A stretch of DNA of 33,352 nucleotides from PWVB01 sp964530185 (GTDB lineage Bacteria; Chloroflexota; Anaerolineae; B4-G1; SLSP01), in assembly GCA_964530185.1 (NCBI GenBank), contig CAZHBB010000031.1, forward strand, positions 1-33,352, read 5' to 3'. Below are positions 7,454 through 15,343 of this stretch, piece after piece (positions within the stretch are counted from its first letter, which is position 1; every line of letters starts with the position of its first letter). Position numbers and translations under genes: made by a program. Below the pieces are notes generated by a model, which worked only from the letters and a program-made list of their open reading frames with translations, searched no databases and was not told where the DNA came from.

Positions 7454-10036
7454 TCAGGCGTCAGTGTGGTGTGCTGGGTGATCAGCCAGGGGCGTGTGGT
7501 CGTGATAGTAGCCGAGCTGATGCATCCGATTGTGGAGTGTGCGGTGGGCTGCCTCCAACACCAACCGCATGCGCTTGTAGGCGCGGTCCTCAGCCCGGGT
7601 GCCGATGGTGTCGAGGTAGGCCAATGCACCTTCGATCTGCTCCAGGATGGTGACGGCATCTGCCGCGGCGAGTAGCTGTGAGCCTGTCACATCTATCATG
7701 ACCGGAGAGCTATGGGCTGCAATGATCTCCGGCTTATCTGGATAGTGGCCGCGCACGAGCAGCGCGAGCCAAGCGCTGTGTTGGACCGGTACGCTCCAGT
7801 ATCCTCTGTCATGGGTTGGGTCAACGGCTAAGCTCTCGCGGATCTCACCGTTGACGATCAACTCTACCCTTGACATGGGAACGGTTACACTTGCGACCTC
7901 CCAGACCACGTCTACTGTCCCGCCACCGTGGCCCATCTGAAGGCGACTCCCCATGGGATGGCCATCGACGGAAAACTCGAGCAGCGGACCGTATGTGACG
8001 AATGTCTCCGCGCGTCGCACCGCGTCCATCCAAGCCTCATAGGTAAACGGTTGGTCGGGCGGAATGCGGGCATAGGTGCGCACAGTTCCGACAGCCGTGG
8101 CAGCCGACATCTTATCGGTACCTCCCACGGCGGCGACCATATAGCCGCAGTTCAGATAGCGGTACCAGTCCGAGAGCGAGTATGGGTTGATGCCTCCGTA
8201 TAGGTCACCCCATGAAGTCATCTCCAGCGCATCGATGTCACCGCTGATGATGCTGGCAGCATGTTCTGCGCGAGGGTTGGGAAAGTGTGGCAGCACAACG
8301 AGGCCTCCCTGGAGGTGACATTGGCGCGCCCATTCGGTCAGCAGGATCTCAATCGGATCACCCAGCGCTGACTCATCGGGCCCACCGGTGGTCATGGGTG
8401 CAATGATGCGCCCCCGATAGCCCAGCAGTGAGATGTGCCCCAGGACGTGCTGGCGGTTTTCGGTGCCTACCCGCACCATATATTCTCCGTCGCCTCCTGC
8501 CTCCCTGGAACCCCAAGTCGTCTGTCCATCGAAATCTCCCACGTTGGTCATCAGCTCTCCCCATTGGCTGGCCAACAGGTTGACAATATTGACGCCTTCA
8601 GCGGCACCCTCAAGGCGAGCTGACATCGGTGAGAGGAAGTGCACGTGTGTGTCGGCGGTGACCCAGCCGCGGGCGCGCCACGGCAGCACTCGCTCGATCT
8701 CGATAGTGATCTCCTCTGTCTCTGGCGTGACGTTGACGACCTTGCGCACCGGTCGGATCTCAAACCCCTTTGAGACCTCGATGTAGACGCGGCCTAAGGG
8801 GAGGTCAATTCGTGTCTCCCCTGGGATATATGTGCACTGATGGAGACCTTGGTGTGCGAAGTCCACGCTGTAATCCTCGAACCAGGAGGGGTTCACGATC
8901 CGGTGTCGGTCCAGCGGCGCTAGATACTCGCCAGCCGTCCCGTGAACGTGGAGCTTGACCGGCACTGTAGCGCCCGTGGTGCGCTCGATGACGCGCAACG
9001 TCACTCGCTGCCGCGCCGGTGGGATGGGTTTCAACGTTGCCCCGGAAAGCCTGCCTTCTACCTGCGCCACCGGGATCACTCCTGGTGCGCTACGTCCCGA
9101 CGTTGTCAGATGGAAGCAAGCCTCGGGATGAGAGGTGTATTCGACAATAACCTCTCGCTCGCTGCGTAGCGGAAGCTGATTGTTGTAGCTGGTCTCCCAA
9201 TCGGCCTCAGGGTACTGTAGACGAGGCTGCGCCGAAATCACCTGGCCCAAATCGAGCTGGAGCTGAGCCAGGCAGCCGTGCTCGTCTAGCTCAGGTTGAA
9301 AGGTCTGTCCCTCGGGCAGCGTGAGCAATGCCTTGCGACGCGCCCGCCAGCGCAGTGGATGCTCAAGGACATCCCCAGCAGAGAGCGCAGAAACGAGTAC
9401 CACTCCGCTTACTGGTTCGAGGCGCAGACCAACGATTGTGGCTTCCGGGCGGGGGTTCTCCCATGCCCAGAGCCAGTTGATCCAGGGGCCAGCATCGGGT
9501 TGAGCGACACGTGTCTGGCTGTGTCCCCAGCCAGGTCTCATCTGTTCGTGAGCGGCCCGGACGGGAAAGGGTTTGTGGTGGGCAACAGCTTGAAAGCAGT
9601 TCTCGCCCCAAATGCGCTGGAACGAGCCTATCTGATGCCGCCGCCGCACCTCTGCCCGAACTTCGGTTCCGTCCTCGTACAAGATTACGTAGGTCGCTGC
9701 GTGTTCATTGAGCATGCCCTGTCCTCGCATCGGATGGATCAGACCATGCGCATCAGTGGGAAGTACTCGCAGGTCAGAAGTGTGCATGAAGACGAGCCAA
9801 CGTGCACGGCATGGTTCGATGCGCAGAGTATGTTGCCGGGTGGTCAGGAGGATAGGGTGCTCAATAGAGAACGGGATGCCCCAACTGACACCTGTTCCCC
9901 GGGGTGCATTGGCTAGCGCCTGCTCCATACCCTCAGAGAGTGGTGGGCACGTCAGTTGCTCCCATGTGACATTGCCCTCGAGCTTCAGAGGGCGGAACAA
10001 CGGTGAACTAGGACCGTCTGATTCATAGGGTGTCAT
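7454..10036 (-). CDS. CehA/McbA family PHP-type metallohydrolase with long N-terminal domain
   Basis: This 860-residue protein has a C-terminal half (about residues 455-700) that fits the CehA/McbA family, a PHP-fold metallohydrolase group named for carbaryl hydrolases. The DTHVH metal motif is at about 462-466, VVLPHFPNP at about 580-588, and AAVGGTDKM, with a candidate metal Asp, at about 635-643. The first 450 residues are beta-rich with no motif I recognise, and resemble tandem carbohydrate-binding or Ig-like modules. About 150 further residues follow the catalytic core. No signal peptide is seen at the ATG. A GAGG element lies 7 nt upstream of the start. The gene begins 19 nt after the stop of the SAF-domain gene, and that gene's apparent ancestral frame leads into this one. 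The hydrolysed bond is unknown. Confidence 0.8.
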   Translation of the reverse strand: MTPYESDGPSSPLFRPLKLEGNVTWEQLTCPPLSEGMEQALANAPRGTGVSWGIPFSIEHPILLTTRQHTLRIEPCRARWLVFMHTSDLRVLPTDAHGLIHPMRGQGMLNEHAATYVILYEDGTEVRAEVRRRHQIGSFQRIWGENCFQAVAHHKPFPVRAAHEQMRPGWGHSQTRVAQPDAGPWINWLWAWENPRPEATIVGLRLEPVSGVVLVSALSAGDVLEHPLRWRARRKALLTLPEGQTFQPELDEHGCLAQLQLDLGQVISAQPRLQYPEADWETSYNNQLPLRSEREVIVEYTSHPEACFHLTTSGRSAPGVIPVAQVEGRLSGATLKPIPPARQRVTLRVIERTTGATVPVKLHVHGTAGEYLAPLDRHRIVNPSWFEDYSVDFAHQGLHQCTYIPGETRIDLPLGRVYIEVSKGFEIRPVRKVVNVTPETEEITIEIERVLPWRARGWVTADTHVHFLSPMSARLEGAAEGVNIVNLLASQWGELMTNVGDFDGQTTWGSREAGGDGEYMVRVGTENRQHVLGHISLLGYRGRIIAPMTTGGPDESALGDPIEILLTEWARQCHLQGGLVVLPHFPNPRAEHAASIISGDIDALEMTSWGDLYGGINPYSLSDWYRYLNCGYMVAAVGGTDKMSAATAVGTVRTYARIPPDQPFTYEAWMDAVRRAETFVTYGPLLEFSVDGHPMGSRLQMGHGGGTVDVVWEVASVTVPMSRVELIVNGEIRESLAVDPTHDRGYWSVPVQHSAWLALLVRGHYPDKPEIIAAHSSPVMIDVTGSQLLAAADAVTILEQIEGALAYLDTIGTRAEDRAYKRMRLVLEAAHRTLHNRMHQLGYYHDHTPLADHPAHHTDA

Positions 10037-10055
10037 GACTAAGCCTCGTAGTGTG

Positions 10056-10298
10056 TCATGGGTTTCTGGCCTGATGGGTTTGCTGGCTGCGACAGCGGGG
10101 CAGGCCGTATTTGAGAATCTCCTCTCCCTCTTTGATATTATGTAGAGCGGACTTGTGGCTGAACGTTATGTCCTCGCGTAGTGTTATGATATACGTGGTA
10201 TCCTCGATCTGTACGCTGATGGTCTCATCAGTTCCCAGGTCCCGCTGGGCCACTGCTACGTTATCCGAGGGATTGAGCAGAACCGTTATGTTGCCCAC
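10056..10298 (-). pseudogene. UxaA-type SAF-domain protein (altronate dehydratase N-terminal-like), apparently frameshifted
   Basis: The first 66 residues match the small N-terminal SAF domain of UxaA/altronate dehydratase-type hydrolases: VLLNPSDNVAVAQRDL, then TLREDITFSHKSALHNI and KEGEEILKYG. In the family this is followed by a YGxPIGxATxxIxxGExVH tail. Here the annotated frame turns into LPRCRSQQTHQARNP and stops. Dropping one C from the CCCC run (plus-strand gggg at 10097-10100) restores KYGLPAVAASKPIRPETH, a good match to that tail. The restored frame then runs without a stop into the metallohydrolase ATG. The start is GTG at 10296-10298, with AGGAG 9 nt upstream. No large UxaA subunit lies nearby. 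It may be a true decay, a sequencing error, or a still-functional 80-residue peptide. Confidence 0.7.
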
Positions 10299-10333
10299 GC
10301 CGTTCGTCTCCTGTCAGACCATCTCAGGAAGTG

Positions 10334-10361
10334 AGTATAGGTATCCCCATAGCAATCGCAA
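10334..10361 (-). promoter_or_regulatory. candidate sigma70-type promoter for the catabolic operon
   Basis: On the minus strand, TTGCGA (10356-10361) and TATACT (10334-10339) are separated by 16 nt, about 35 nt upstream of the GTG of the first catabolic gene. The -10 hexamer differs from consensus at one position and the -35 at two. No transcription data are available, so this rests on position and similarity only. Confidence 0.45.
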
Positions 10362-10410
10362 ATGCAACGGGGTACCGATGTGGGGTTTGGATGAGTGGCA
10401 CTTGCATTTG
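10359..10410. repeat. 9-bp inverted repeat shared by the two divergent promoters
   Basis: CAAATGCAA at 10359-10367 is the exact reverse complement of TTGCATTTG at 10402-10410, with 34 nt between the arms. Each arm overlaps a candidate -35 element, one for each direction. The left arm lies in a GCAATC-GCAAAT-GCAACG series, which repeats GCAA every 6 nt. The centre-to-centre distance is about 43 bp, near four helical turns. It could be an operator for a regulator acting on both operons; no regulator gene is in the window. Confidence 0.4.
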
Positions 10411-10429
10411 ATAGAGTCGGCGCTAGAAT
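10402..10429 (+). promoter_or_regulatory. candidate sigma70-type promoter for the V-type ATPase operon
   Basis: TTGCAT at 10402-10407 and TAGAAT at 10424-10429 are separated by 16 nt and lie about 84 nt upstream of the first ATPase start codon. The -10 differs from consensus at one position. Support is similarity and position only. Confidence 0.4.
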
Positions 10430-10512
10430 GCAGACGATGCTGCCCTGCAACACGCGCCAAGGACGTGCTGTGCTGCCCAGGACACGAGATGGTGAGGGGA
10501 GAGAGAAGGCTT

Positions 10513-10830
10513 ATGACGCACGAAACGATCGAGGCCATCCTGATGATCGAGCGGCAGGCTGCGTTGGCCTATGAACAGGCGCGGCGTGAAGCGGAGGCCA
10601 TCGTTGCCCAGGCCAGAGAGCAAGCTGCCGAGCTACGCAAGAAAACGATCGCTGAGGCCCGCGCAGAAGCCGACCAGATTATCGTGGCAGCCAAAGCCGA
10701 AGTGGAACGGGAGAGGGCCAGGCTTCTTGCTGAAGCGCAGGAACAGGCAACCCATCTCGAGGAGCAGGCCAGGAGCCATTTTGACGCGGCTGTTAAGCTG
10801 GTGGTAGATCGCGTGCTGGGCCGTGCCTGA
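10513..10830 (+). CDS. V/A-type ATP synthase subunit H (peripheral stalk coiled coil)
   Basis: This 105-residue protein is almost entirely charged, Ala-rich heptads from about residue 10 to 95 (EQARREAEAIVAQAREQ and onward), as expected for the H/G-type peripheral stalk subunit (AhaH, NtpF). That subunit pairs with subunit E to hold the catalytic head against the membrane sector. The start is ATG at 10513-10515, preceded by GAGAGAAGG; the much longer open frame upstream overlaps the divergent gene and is rejected. It opens the ATPase operon, as in other archaeal and bacterial clusters, and ends 6 nt before subunit C. Low-complexity coiled coils are hard to assign by sequence alone, so the identity leans on the operon. 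Confidence 0.82.
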   Translation: MTHETIEAILMIERQAALAYEQARREAEAIVAQAREQAAELRKKTIAEARAEADQIIVAAKAEVERERARLLAEAQEQATHLEEQARSHFDAAVKLVVDRVLGRA

Positions 10831-10836
10831 GAGCCG

Positions 10837-11928
10837 ATGACTGCGTTCACAGCAGTGTCTGAGTATGCGACGATTCAGGCCACGGCGCGGGCCTTATATG
10901 CCCAGCTTCTGTCACCGGAGGCGTGGCTCAACCTTATCCAGGCGCGTGATTATGACACGTTCCTGGACCTGCTGATCAAGTCTTCGTACGGCCCCTATCT
11001 TAAGCTTGACCGTTCGCTTTTAACGCCCAGGCGCACGGCGTATCAGATCCGCTGGCATTTGGCTGATGTCTACGCCAAGCTCATTGGGTTCAGCGCACCT
11101 CGGGCTCGAGAGGTCATCCGTCAGTTGTGGCATCATTACGAGGTGGACAACGCGAAAGTTGCCCTGCGCGGGGTCTATGCAGGGGCCTCTTGGGACCAAG
11201 TGCTTCATCTACTCTACCCGATGGCTCGTTACATCTCGGTCGACGTTGACATGCTCGAGGCCATGGTTCGTGCTGGGACCGTAACGCGAGCCATTGAGGT
11301 TCTGAGGCCCACCCCGTACTACGGAACCCTGGTGCATGCCCTGCCGCGGTTCAGTGAGGAACAGACTCTGTTTCCGTTGGAGGCCGCTCTAGATCTCTTC
11401 TATCGCCGGTCCCTGTGGGCTGTGATTCACCGGTTGTCGCAGTCCGACCGTAAAATGGCGTTGGTAACGTTGGGCACGGCACTGGACGTGGATAACCTCC
11501 TGTGGGCTATCCGATATCGCGTATATCATCGCATGTCATCGGAGGAGATCATCAACTATACGCTGCCCATGGGGTATGAGGTCCATGATCGCGACATCCG
11601 GGCCATTGCCAATGGCGCGCCGCTGGATCAGGTAGTCTTTCGGGTCTATCCACAGGTCAGGGCGCAGGTGGGAGGGGCCTCGTTGGAGACTGGCGAGGGA
11701 CTTGAACGGCTGGAGGAAAGCCTGCTGTTGCTGCACATCGGGCGATGTCGACGCATGTTTGTGGGTTCGCCCTTCCATATTGGGTTGCCTCTGGCCTACG
11801 TCTGGCTTAGTGAGTACGAGATCAGGGATCTCACCGTGATCATCGAGGCCAAATCCATGGGGCTTGCCCGCGAGTCATTTGAGCCGCTGCTTCTGATGCC
11901 CAAGAGTATGTCGGCAGCGGTCGGTTGA
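10837..11928 (+). CDS. atpC: V/A-type ATP synthase subunit C
   Basis: This 363-residue, helix-rich protein fits V-type ATPase subunit C/d (AC39 family), the central-stalk cap that sits on the proteolipid ring and receives the rotor. Typical family features are the N-terminal YATIQATARALYAQLLSPEAW and YDTFLDLLIKSSYGPYL stretches, the DVDNLLWAIRYRVYHRMSSEEI block, which is well conserved in the family, and a C-terminal LPLAYVWLSEYEIRDLTVIIEAK segment. It follows subunit H by 6 nt. In many clusters C lies between E and F; here it precedes I. The ATG start is well placed and the length is close to usual, slightly long. Confidence 0.9.
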   Translation: MTAFTAVSEYATIQATARALYAQLLSPEAWLNLIQARDYDTFLDLLIKSSYGPYLKLDRSLLTPRRTAYQIRWHLADVYAKLIGFSAPRAREVIRQLWHHYEVDNAKVALRGVYAGASWDQVLHLLYPMARYISVDVDMLEAMVRAGTVTRAIEVLRPTPYYGTLVHALPRFSEEQTLFPLEAALDLFYRRSLWAVIHRLSQSDRKMALVTLGTALDVDNLLWAIRYRVYHRMSSEEIINYTLPMGYEVHDRDIRAIANGAPLDQVVFRVYPQVRAQVGGASLETGEGLERLEESLLLLHIGRCRRMFVGSPFHIGLPLAYVWLSEYEIRDLTVIIEAKSMGLARESFEPLLLMPKSMSAAVG

Positions 11929-12006
11929 GGGTGTGTCCGATGATTTCTTTGATTGCCATCATCAGCGGTACAGGGAAGGCCCGGTAGAATCGCCGGGGAG
12001 GATGAT

Positions 12007-13947
12007 ATGTTTCGATCACGACCCATGCGTAAGGTGGAGCTGGTCATCCCGGAGCGAGACGTTGTCGCGGTTACCGAGTTGTTGGCGACACTTCGTTGCT
12101 TCCACCTCATTGAGCCCAGTGGAGTCGCTGGTGGCCCCTCTACGACCTGGCTCGAGCGCGCCAACGCCTACGGGATGTTGGCTCAACGCATCCTTGACCT
12201 TATGACGTTGCTTGGAGTGGAGGTCGGGCGAGCCCCGAAGGAGCCACTGCACTTGATCTCGCCTGATGTGGCGTCGCGCGACATCGACACTCTGGAGCAA
12301 GAGGCGAGAGCCCCGGTGACGCAACTGCGCGAGGCTCAAAAGCGTCTGTCTCGTCTTCAGCAGGCGCGGCGTCAGGTGAAAGCCCTGCTCGGGTTAAATC
12401 TCAGTCTGGAGGAACTTCGAGAGACGCGCTATCTGAATGTGTTTTTGGGCTCGATACCGTCCGATAATGTCGAGCGCCTTCAAATGAGCTTGGAGAGGAT
12501 CCCGTCAGTCCTGGAGGTTCTAGGACAGGATGATCGCACGGCTACAGTGGCATTGTTTGGCTTGAAGCGTGACACGGATATTCTGCTGCGGGCCGCCCGC
12601 AGCGCGTTCTTGAATCTCTTTGACTTCCCCCCAGAAGCCTTCGGTAAGCCGGAAGACGCCCTTGAAGGATTGGATGCCAGCATCCTGCGCACAAAGGAGC
12701 AGATCAAGGATCTGCAGGCGACGATTCAGCGGATCCACGAGACACGTATCCGTCGATTACACCATCTCCTATGGCGTGTCAAAGCAAGCCAGGCGATCGT
12801 CCAGGCGATTGCCCATTATGAGCGGTTCCGCTATACCTATTTGGCCACTGGTTGGGTCCCAGCGGGGAAGGTTGAGGTACTGCGGCGTCGGCTCGCGGAG
12901 CTTTCACCGGAGACCGTGCTCGAGGTGCGACGTCCGACATCTGCCGAGCGGCACGAGGCTCCCTTTGAGTTCGACAACCCGCCGTTCTTGAAGCTCTTTG
13001 AGCGTCTGGTAGCTATCTATGGCTATCCCAACTACAATGAACTTGACCCCACACCGTTCGTAGCGCTGACGTTTCCGTTGCTCTTTGGTGCGATGTTTGG
13101 CGATGCCGGGCACGGCCTTTTCCTGGTGGCACTCGGTGTCTTACTCAGCAGTGGCAAGCTCAAAGCACTACGCACGTTCAAGAGTTGGGGAGGGATAGTC
13201 ATTGCCTGCGGTGTCGTGGCTACTTTTTTCGGATTTCTCTACGGGAGTGTTTTTGGCTATGAAGATGTGTTGCCAGCCCTGTGGCTGCAACCGTTGAAAG
13301 ATACCACGACTATTCTGATGACCTCGGTGGGCTTTGGAGCCTTAGTGCTCTCCGTGGGCATGATCCTGCATATGGTCGACGCGGGAATCCAACACGCGTG
13401 GGGAAGGCTGATTTTGGATGGTAATGGTTTGGTGGGCCTCCTCTTCTACTGGGCTCTGCTTGGATTGGCGGTTGGCGCCTTCAATGTACAGATCCCATTT
13501 TCGAGAGAAGTCCTGTTGAGTACGGTTGGGCTGGGTGCTGTGTTACTGTTCCTTCGTGAATGGCTCTTGTCACTCACACATGCCAATTCGTCCGTTGAAG
13601 AGCAAGGCCTAGGGATGACCTTGGTTGAGGGGGGATTCGAGCTTTTTGAGATCATCTTGAGCTTGATCAGTAACACGCTGTCCTATGTGCGTGTAGGTGC
13701 CTTCGCGGTGGCCCACGGGGCCCTGAGCCTCGTTGTGTTCCTGTTAGCCGAGATGTTAGACGTCCAGCACGGTGCGGTCTATTGGATTGTCGTAGCTTTG
13801 GGTAATGTGGCAGTGATTGGGTTTGAGGGCATGATCGTGGGCATCCAGACTTTACGTCTGGAGTACTACGAGTTCTTCAGTAGATTCTTTCAGGGGAGCG
13901 GTGAGCGTTACCGACCGCTTAGCTTGGTGGAGAGCAAACAGGCGTAG
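12007..13947 (+). CDS. ntpI: V/A-type ATP synthase subunit I (membrane stator)
   Basis: Subunit I is the a-subunit equivalent that forms the ion half-channels beside the proteolipid ring. The N-terminal half (about 1-330) is a soluble, partly coiled-coil arm. The C-terminal half holds about seven or eight hydrophobic segments. The FPLLFGAMFGDAGHG motif that opens the membrane domain is intact. The essential channel Arg is in the block SNTLSYVRVGAFAVAHGALS, at about residue 562. A later GFEGMIVGIQTLRLEYYEFF segment is also diagnostic. The start is ATG at 12007-12009, directly after GGGGAGG with 5 nt spacing; the longer open frame upstream lacks such a signal. The product is 646 aa. The 78-nt gap before it is the largest between ATPase genes. 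Confidence 0.93.
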   Translation: MFRSRPMRKVELVIPERDVVAVTELLATLRCFHLIEPSGVAGGPSTTWLERANAYGMLAQRILDLMTLLGVEVGRAPKEPLHLISPDVASRDIDTLEQEARAPVTQLREAQKRLSRLQQARRQVKALLGLNLSLEELRETRYLNVFLGSIPSDNVERLQMSLERIPSVLEVLGQDDRTATVALFGLKRDTDILLRAARSAFLNLFDFPPEAFGKPEDALEGLDASILRTKEQIKDLQATIQRIHETRIRRLHHLLWRVKASQAIVQAIAHYERFRYTYLATGWVPAGKVEVLRRRLAELSPETVLEVRRPTSAERHEAPFEFDNPPFLKLFERLVAIYGYPNYNELDPTPFVALTFPLLFGAMFGDAGHGLFLVALGVLLSSGKLKALRTFKSWGGIVIACGVVATFFGFLYGSVFGYEDVLPALWLQPLKDTTTILMTSVGFGALVLSVGMILHMVDAGIQHAWGRLILDGNGLVGLLFYWALLGLAVGAFNVQIPFSREVLLSTVGLGAVLLFLREWLLSLTHANSSVEEQGLGMTLVEGGFELFEIILSLISNTLSYVRVGAFAVAHGALSLVVFLLAEMLDVQHGAVYWIVVALGNVAVIGFEGMIVGIQTLRLEYYEFFSRFFQGSGERYRPLSLVESKQA

Positions 13948-13983
13948 ACGCAGTTCAGCCATGTCTAGAGGAGGCGAGCCAAA

Positions 13984-14415
13984 ATGGGGACTCTGCTACT
14001 AGTTTTCGTGGGGTTGTTGCCTATCGTATTGGTCGTTACGTATTTGGCGCGGCGTTGGGCGCCTGCCTGGCAGCTAACGCGGAGTGCGGTGGTAGGGCTG
14101 AGTACAATCAATCTGCTTATGGCCCTGGCGTTGTTCGGGTTGGGGTCGGTGTGGTTCTTTGCCCCTGAGGCGGTGCAGGCTGCTGGTTTGGCCCAGGCTG
14201 TGAGCGTCAAAGACCCCATGGCCTATGTGGGTGCAGGGATTGCAGTAGGGGTAGGGGCGCTGGGTGCGGGCTATGCAGTGGGTGCCGTAGGTGCGGCCGC
14301 GGTGGGCGTCATCGCAGAACGACCGGATATGTTTGGCCGTGCGCTTCTGTTTGTTGGGTTGGCGGAGGGCGTGGCCATTTATGGTTTGCTGATCGCTTTC
14401 ATCATTCTGAGATAG
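13984..14415 (+). CDS. ntpK: V/A-type ATP synthase subunit K (proteolipid ring)
   Basis: This very hydrophobic 143-residue protein ends in a clear proteolipid hairpin: a Gly/Ala-rich helix at about 80-108, the polar loop VIAERPDMFGRA, and the ion-binding helix LLFVGLAEGVAIYGLLIAFII with the carboxylate at about Glu128. The N-terminal 75 residues hold two more hydrophobic segments (about 3-22 and 37-60), ending near an AVQAA stretch that could be a signal-type cleavage site. No second ion-site Glu is seen, so each protomer carries one site. The Gln of Na+-type rings is absent from the first hairpin helix, which leans towards H+ use, but this is not decisive. It lies 36 nt after subunit I with a GAGG ribosome site. 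Confidence 0.9.
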   Translation: MGTLLLVFVGLLPIVLVVTYLARRWAPAWQLTRSAVVGLSTINLLMALALFGLGSVWFFAPEAVQAAGLAQAVSVKDPMAYVGAGIAVGVGALGAGYAVGAVGAAAVGVIAERPDMFGRALLFVGLAEGVAIYGLLIAFIILR

Positions 14416-14423
14416 GATGAGGT

Positions 14424-14729
14424 ATGAAAGTCTGGGTCATTGGTTCGGGATCCGCCGTCTGGGGATTTGGCCTCACCGGTGTGGGGGGGGACGTGGTGAC
14501 GAGCGCCGAGGACCTCTCTCGTGCACTGGATCGCGCACTCGCTCGGGATGATTTGGGCATTTTGTTGATCACGGACGATGTGGCGGAAATGGATCGATCA
14601 AGGGTCGATAAGTTGATTATGGAGAGTGAGCAACCTTTGGTGGTTGAGATCCCGGGACCTGGGGGGCCTGTACCTGGTCGGCCCTCGATCCAGCAGATAT
14701 TGCGTCGTACCATCGGAGTTAAAGTATGA
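14424..14729 (+). CDS. atpF: V/A-type ATP synthase subunit F
   Basis: At 101 aa, the protein has the Rossmann-like fold pattern and length of subunit F, a central-stalk rotor component that binds subunit D. It begins MKVWVIGSGSAVWGFGLTGV, the family's characteristic G-x-x-x-x-x-G-F-x-L-x-G block. It continues with ILLITDDVAEMDRSRVDKLI and ends with LVVEIPGPGG and the C-terminal RRTIGVKV helix. It starts 8 nt after subunit K. Its stop overlaps the subunit E start by 4 nt (ATGA). In archaeal clusters F usually sits directly before A; here E lies between. Confidence 0.9.
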   Translation: MKVWVIGSGSAVWGFGLTGVGGDVVTSAEDLSRALDRALARDDLGILLITDDVAEMDRSRVDKLIMESEQPLVVEIPGPGGPVPGRPSIQQILRRTIGVKV

Positions 14730-15343
14730 ACACACGGGACCTGGACACGCTGCGTGAGGCGGTCAAGGCTGAGGCTGAGCGTGACCGTCAACATGTGCTT
14801 GCCACGGCAAAAGCTGAGGCGCGGCGCATTCTCGACACGGCTCGAGCAGAGGCAGAGGCGGAGGCAAAGCGGTTGGTGAATGCAGCAAAGCAGCACGCCG
14901 CCGAGCTCAAACAGCAGGCGATGGGAGCGGCACAGCTTGAAGCACGGGCGCTGCTCACACGGAAACGAGAAGCTCTGCTCGACGAGGTCTTTGCAAAGGC
15001 GGCGGAGCAACTCAGTCACCCCGAAGCTATTGACGACTATCCGAACCTGGTCCCAGGTCTGATTGCTGATGCGGCAGCCCACATCACGGGTGTTGATATC
15101 CTGATTGTCCATGCCGATGCATACACGGCTGGATTGGTGGATAAAAGCGTGCTTGATCAGCTCGCGACGGACCTCGGCATCTCGCTCACGCTTGGGGAGA
15201 TGCTTCGGGGCGGTGTAGGGGTGGTTGTGACCTCAGGTGACGGACGCTTGCGTTACGACAACACGTTGGGCACGCGATTGGAGCGCATGCGTCCAGCGCT
15301 GCGTCCTTTGGTCTATCGAGTGTTAATTGGGGGGACGCAATGA
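14726..15343 (+). CDS. atpE: V/A-type ATP synthase subunit E (peripheral stalk)
   Basis: Subunit E is the partner of H in the peripheral stalk. Residues about 5-90 form a long Ala/Glu/Arg-rich coiled coil (AVKAEAERDRQHVLATAKAE and onward). The C-terminal half is a compact globular domain with a GGVGVVVTSGDGRLRYDNTL segment, which matches the family's GG.......g....nTLd.RL block before the final helix. The protein has 205 residues, a normal length. Its ATG overlaps the F stop, and its TGA overlaps the subunit A ATG, both by 4 nt, so translational coupling is likely. Confidence 0.92.
   Translation: MNTRDLDTLREAVKAEAERDRQHVLATAKAEARRILDTARAEAEAEAKRLVNAAKQHAAELKQQAMGAAQLEARALLTRKREALLDEVFAKAAEQLSHPEAIDDYPNLVPGLIADAAAHITGVDILIVHADAYTAGLVDKSVLDQLATDLGISLTLGEMLRGGVGVVVTSGDGRLRYDNTLGTRLERMRPALRPLVYRVLIGGTQ

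Noticed and set aside
9296..9916. 206-residue open frame on the plus strand
   Set aside because: It is antisense to the metallohydrolase, with no ribosome site or family pattern.
10111..10512. Upstream in-frame extension of the subunit H gene
   Set aside because: It overlaps the divergent SAF-domain gene and its promoter region. The coiled-coil protein starts naturally at the ATG at 10513.
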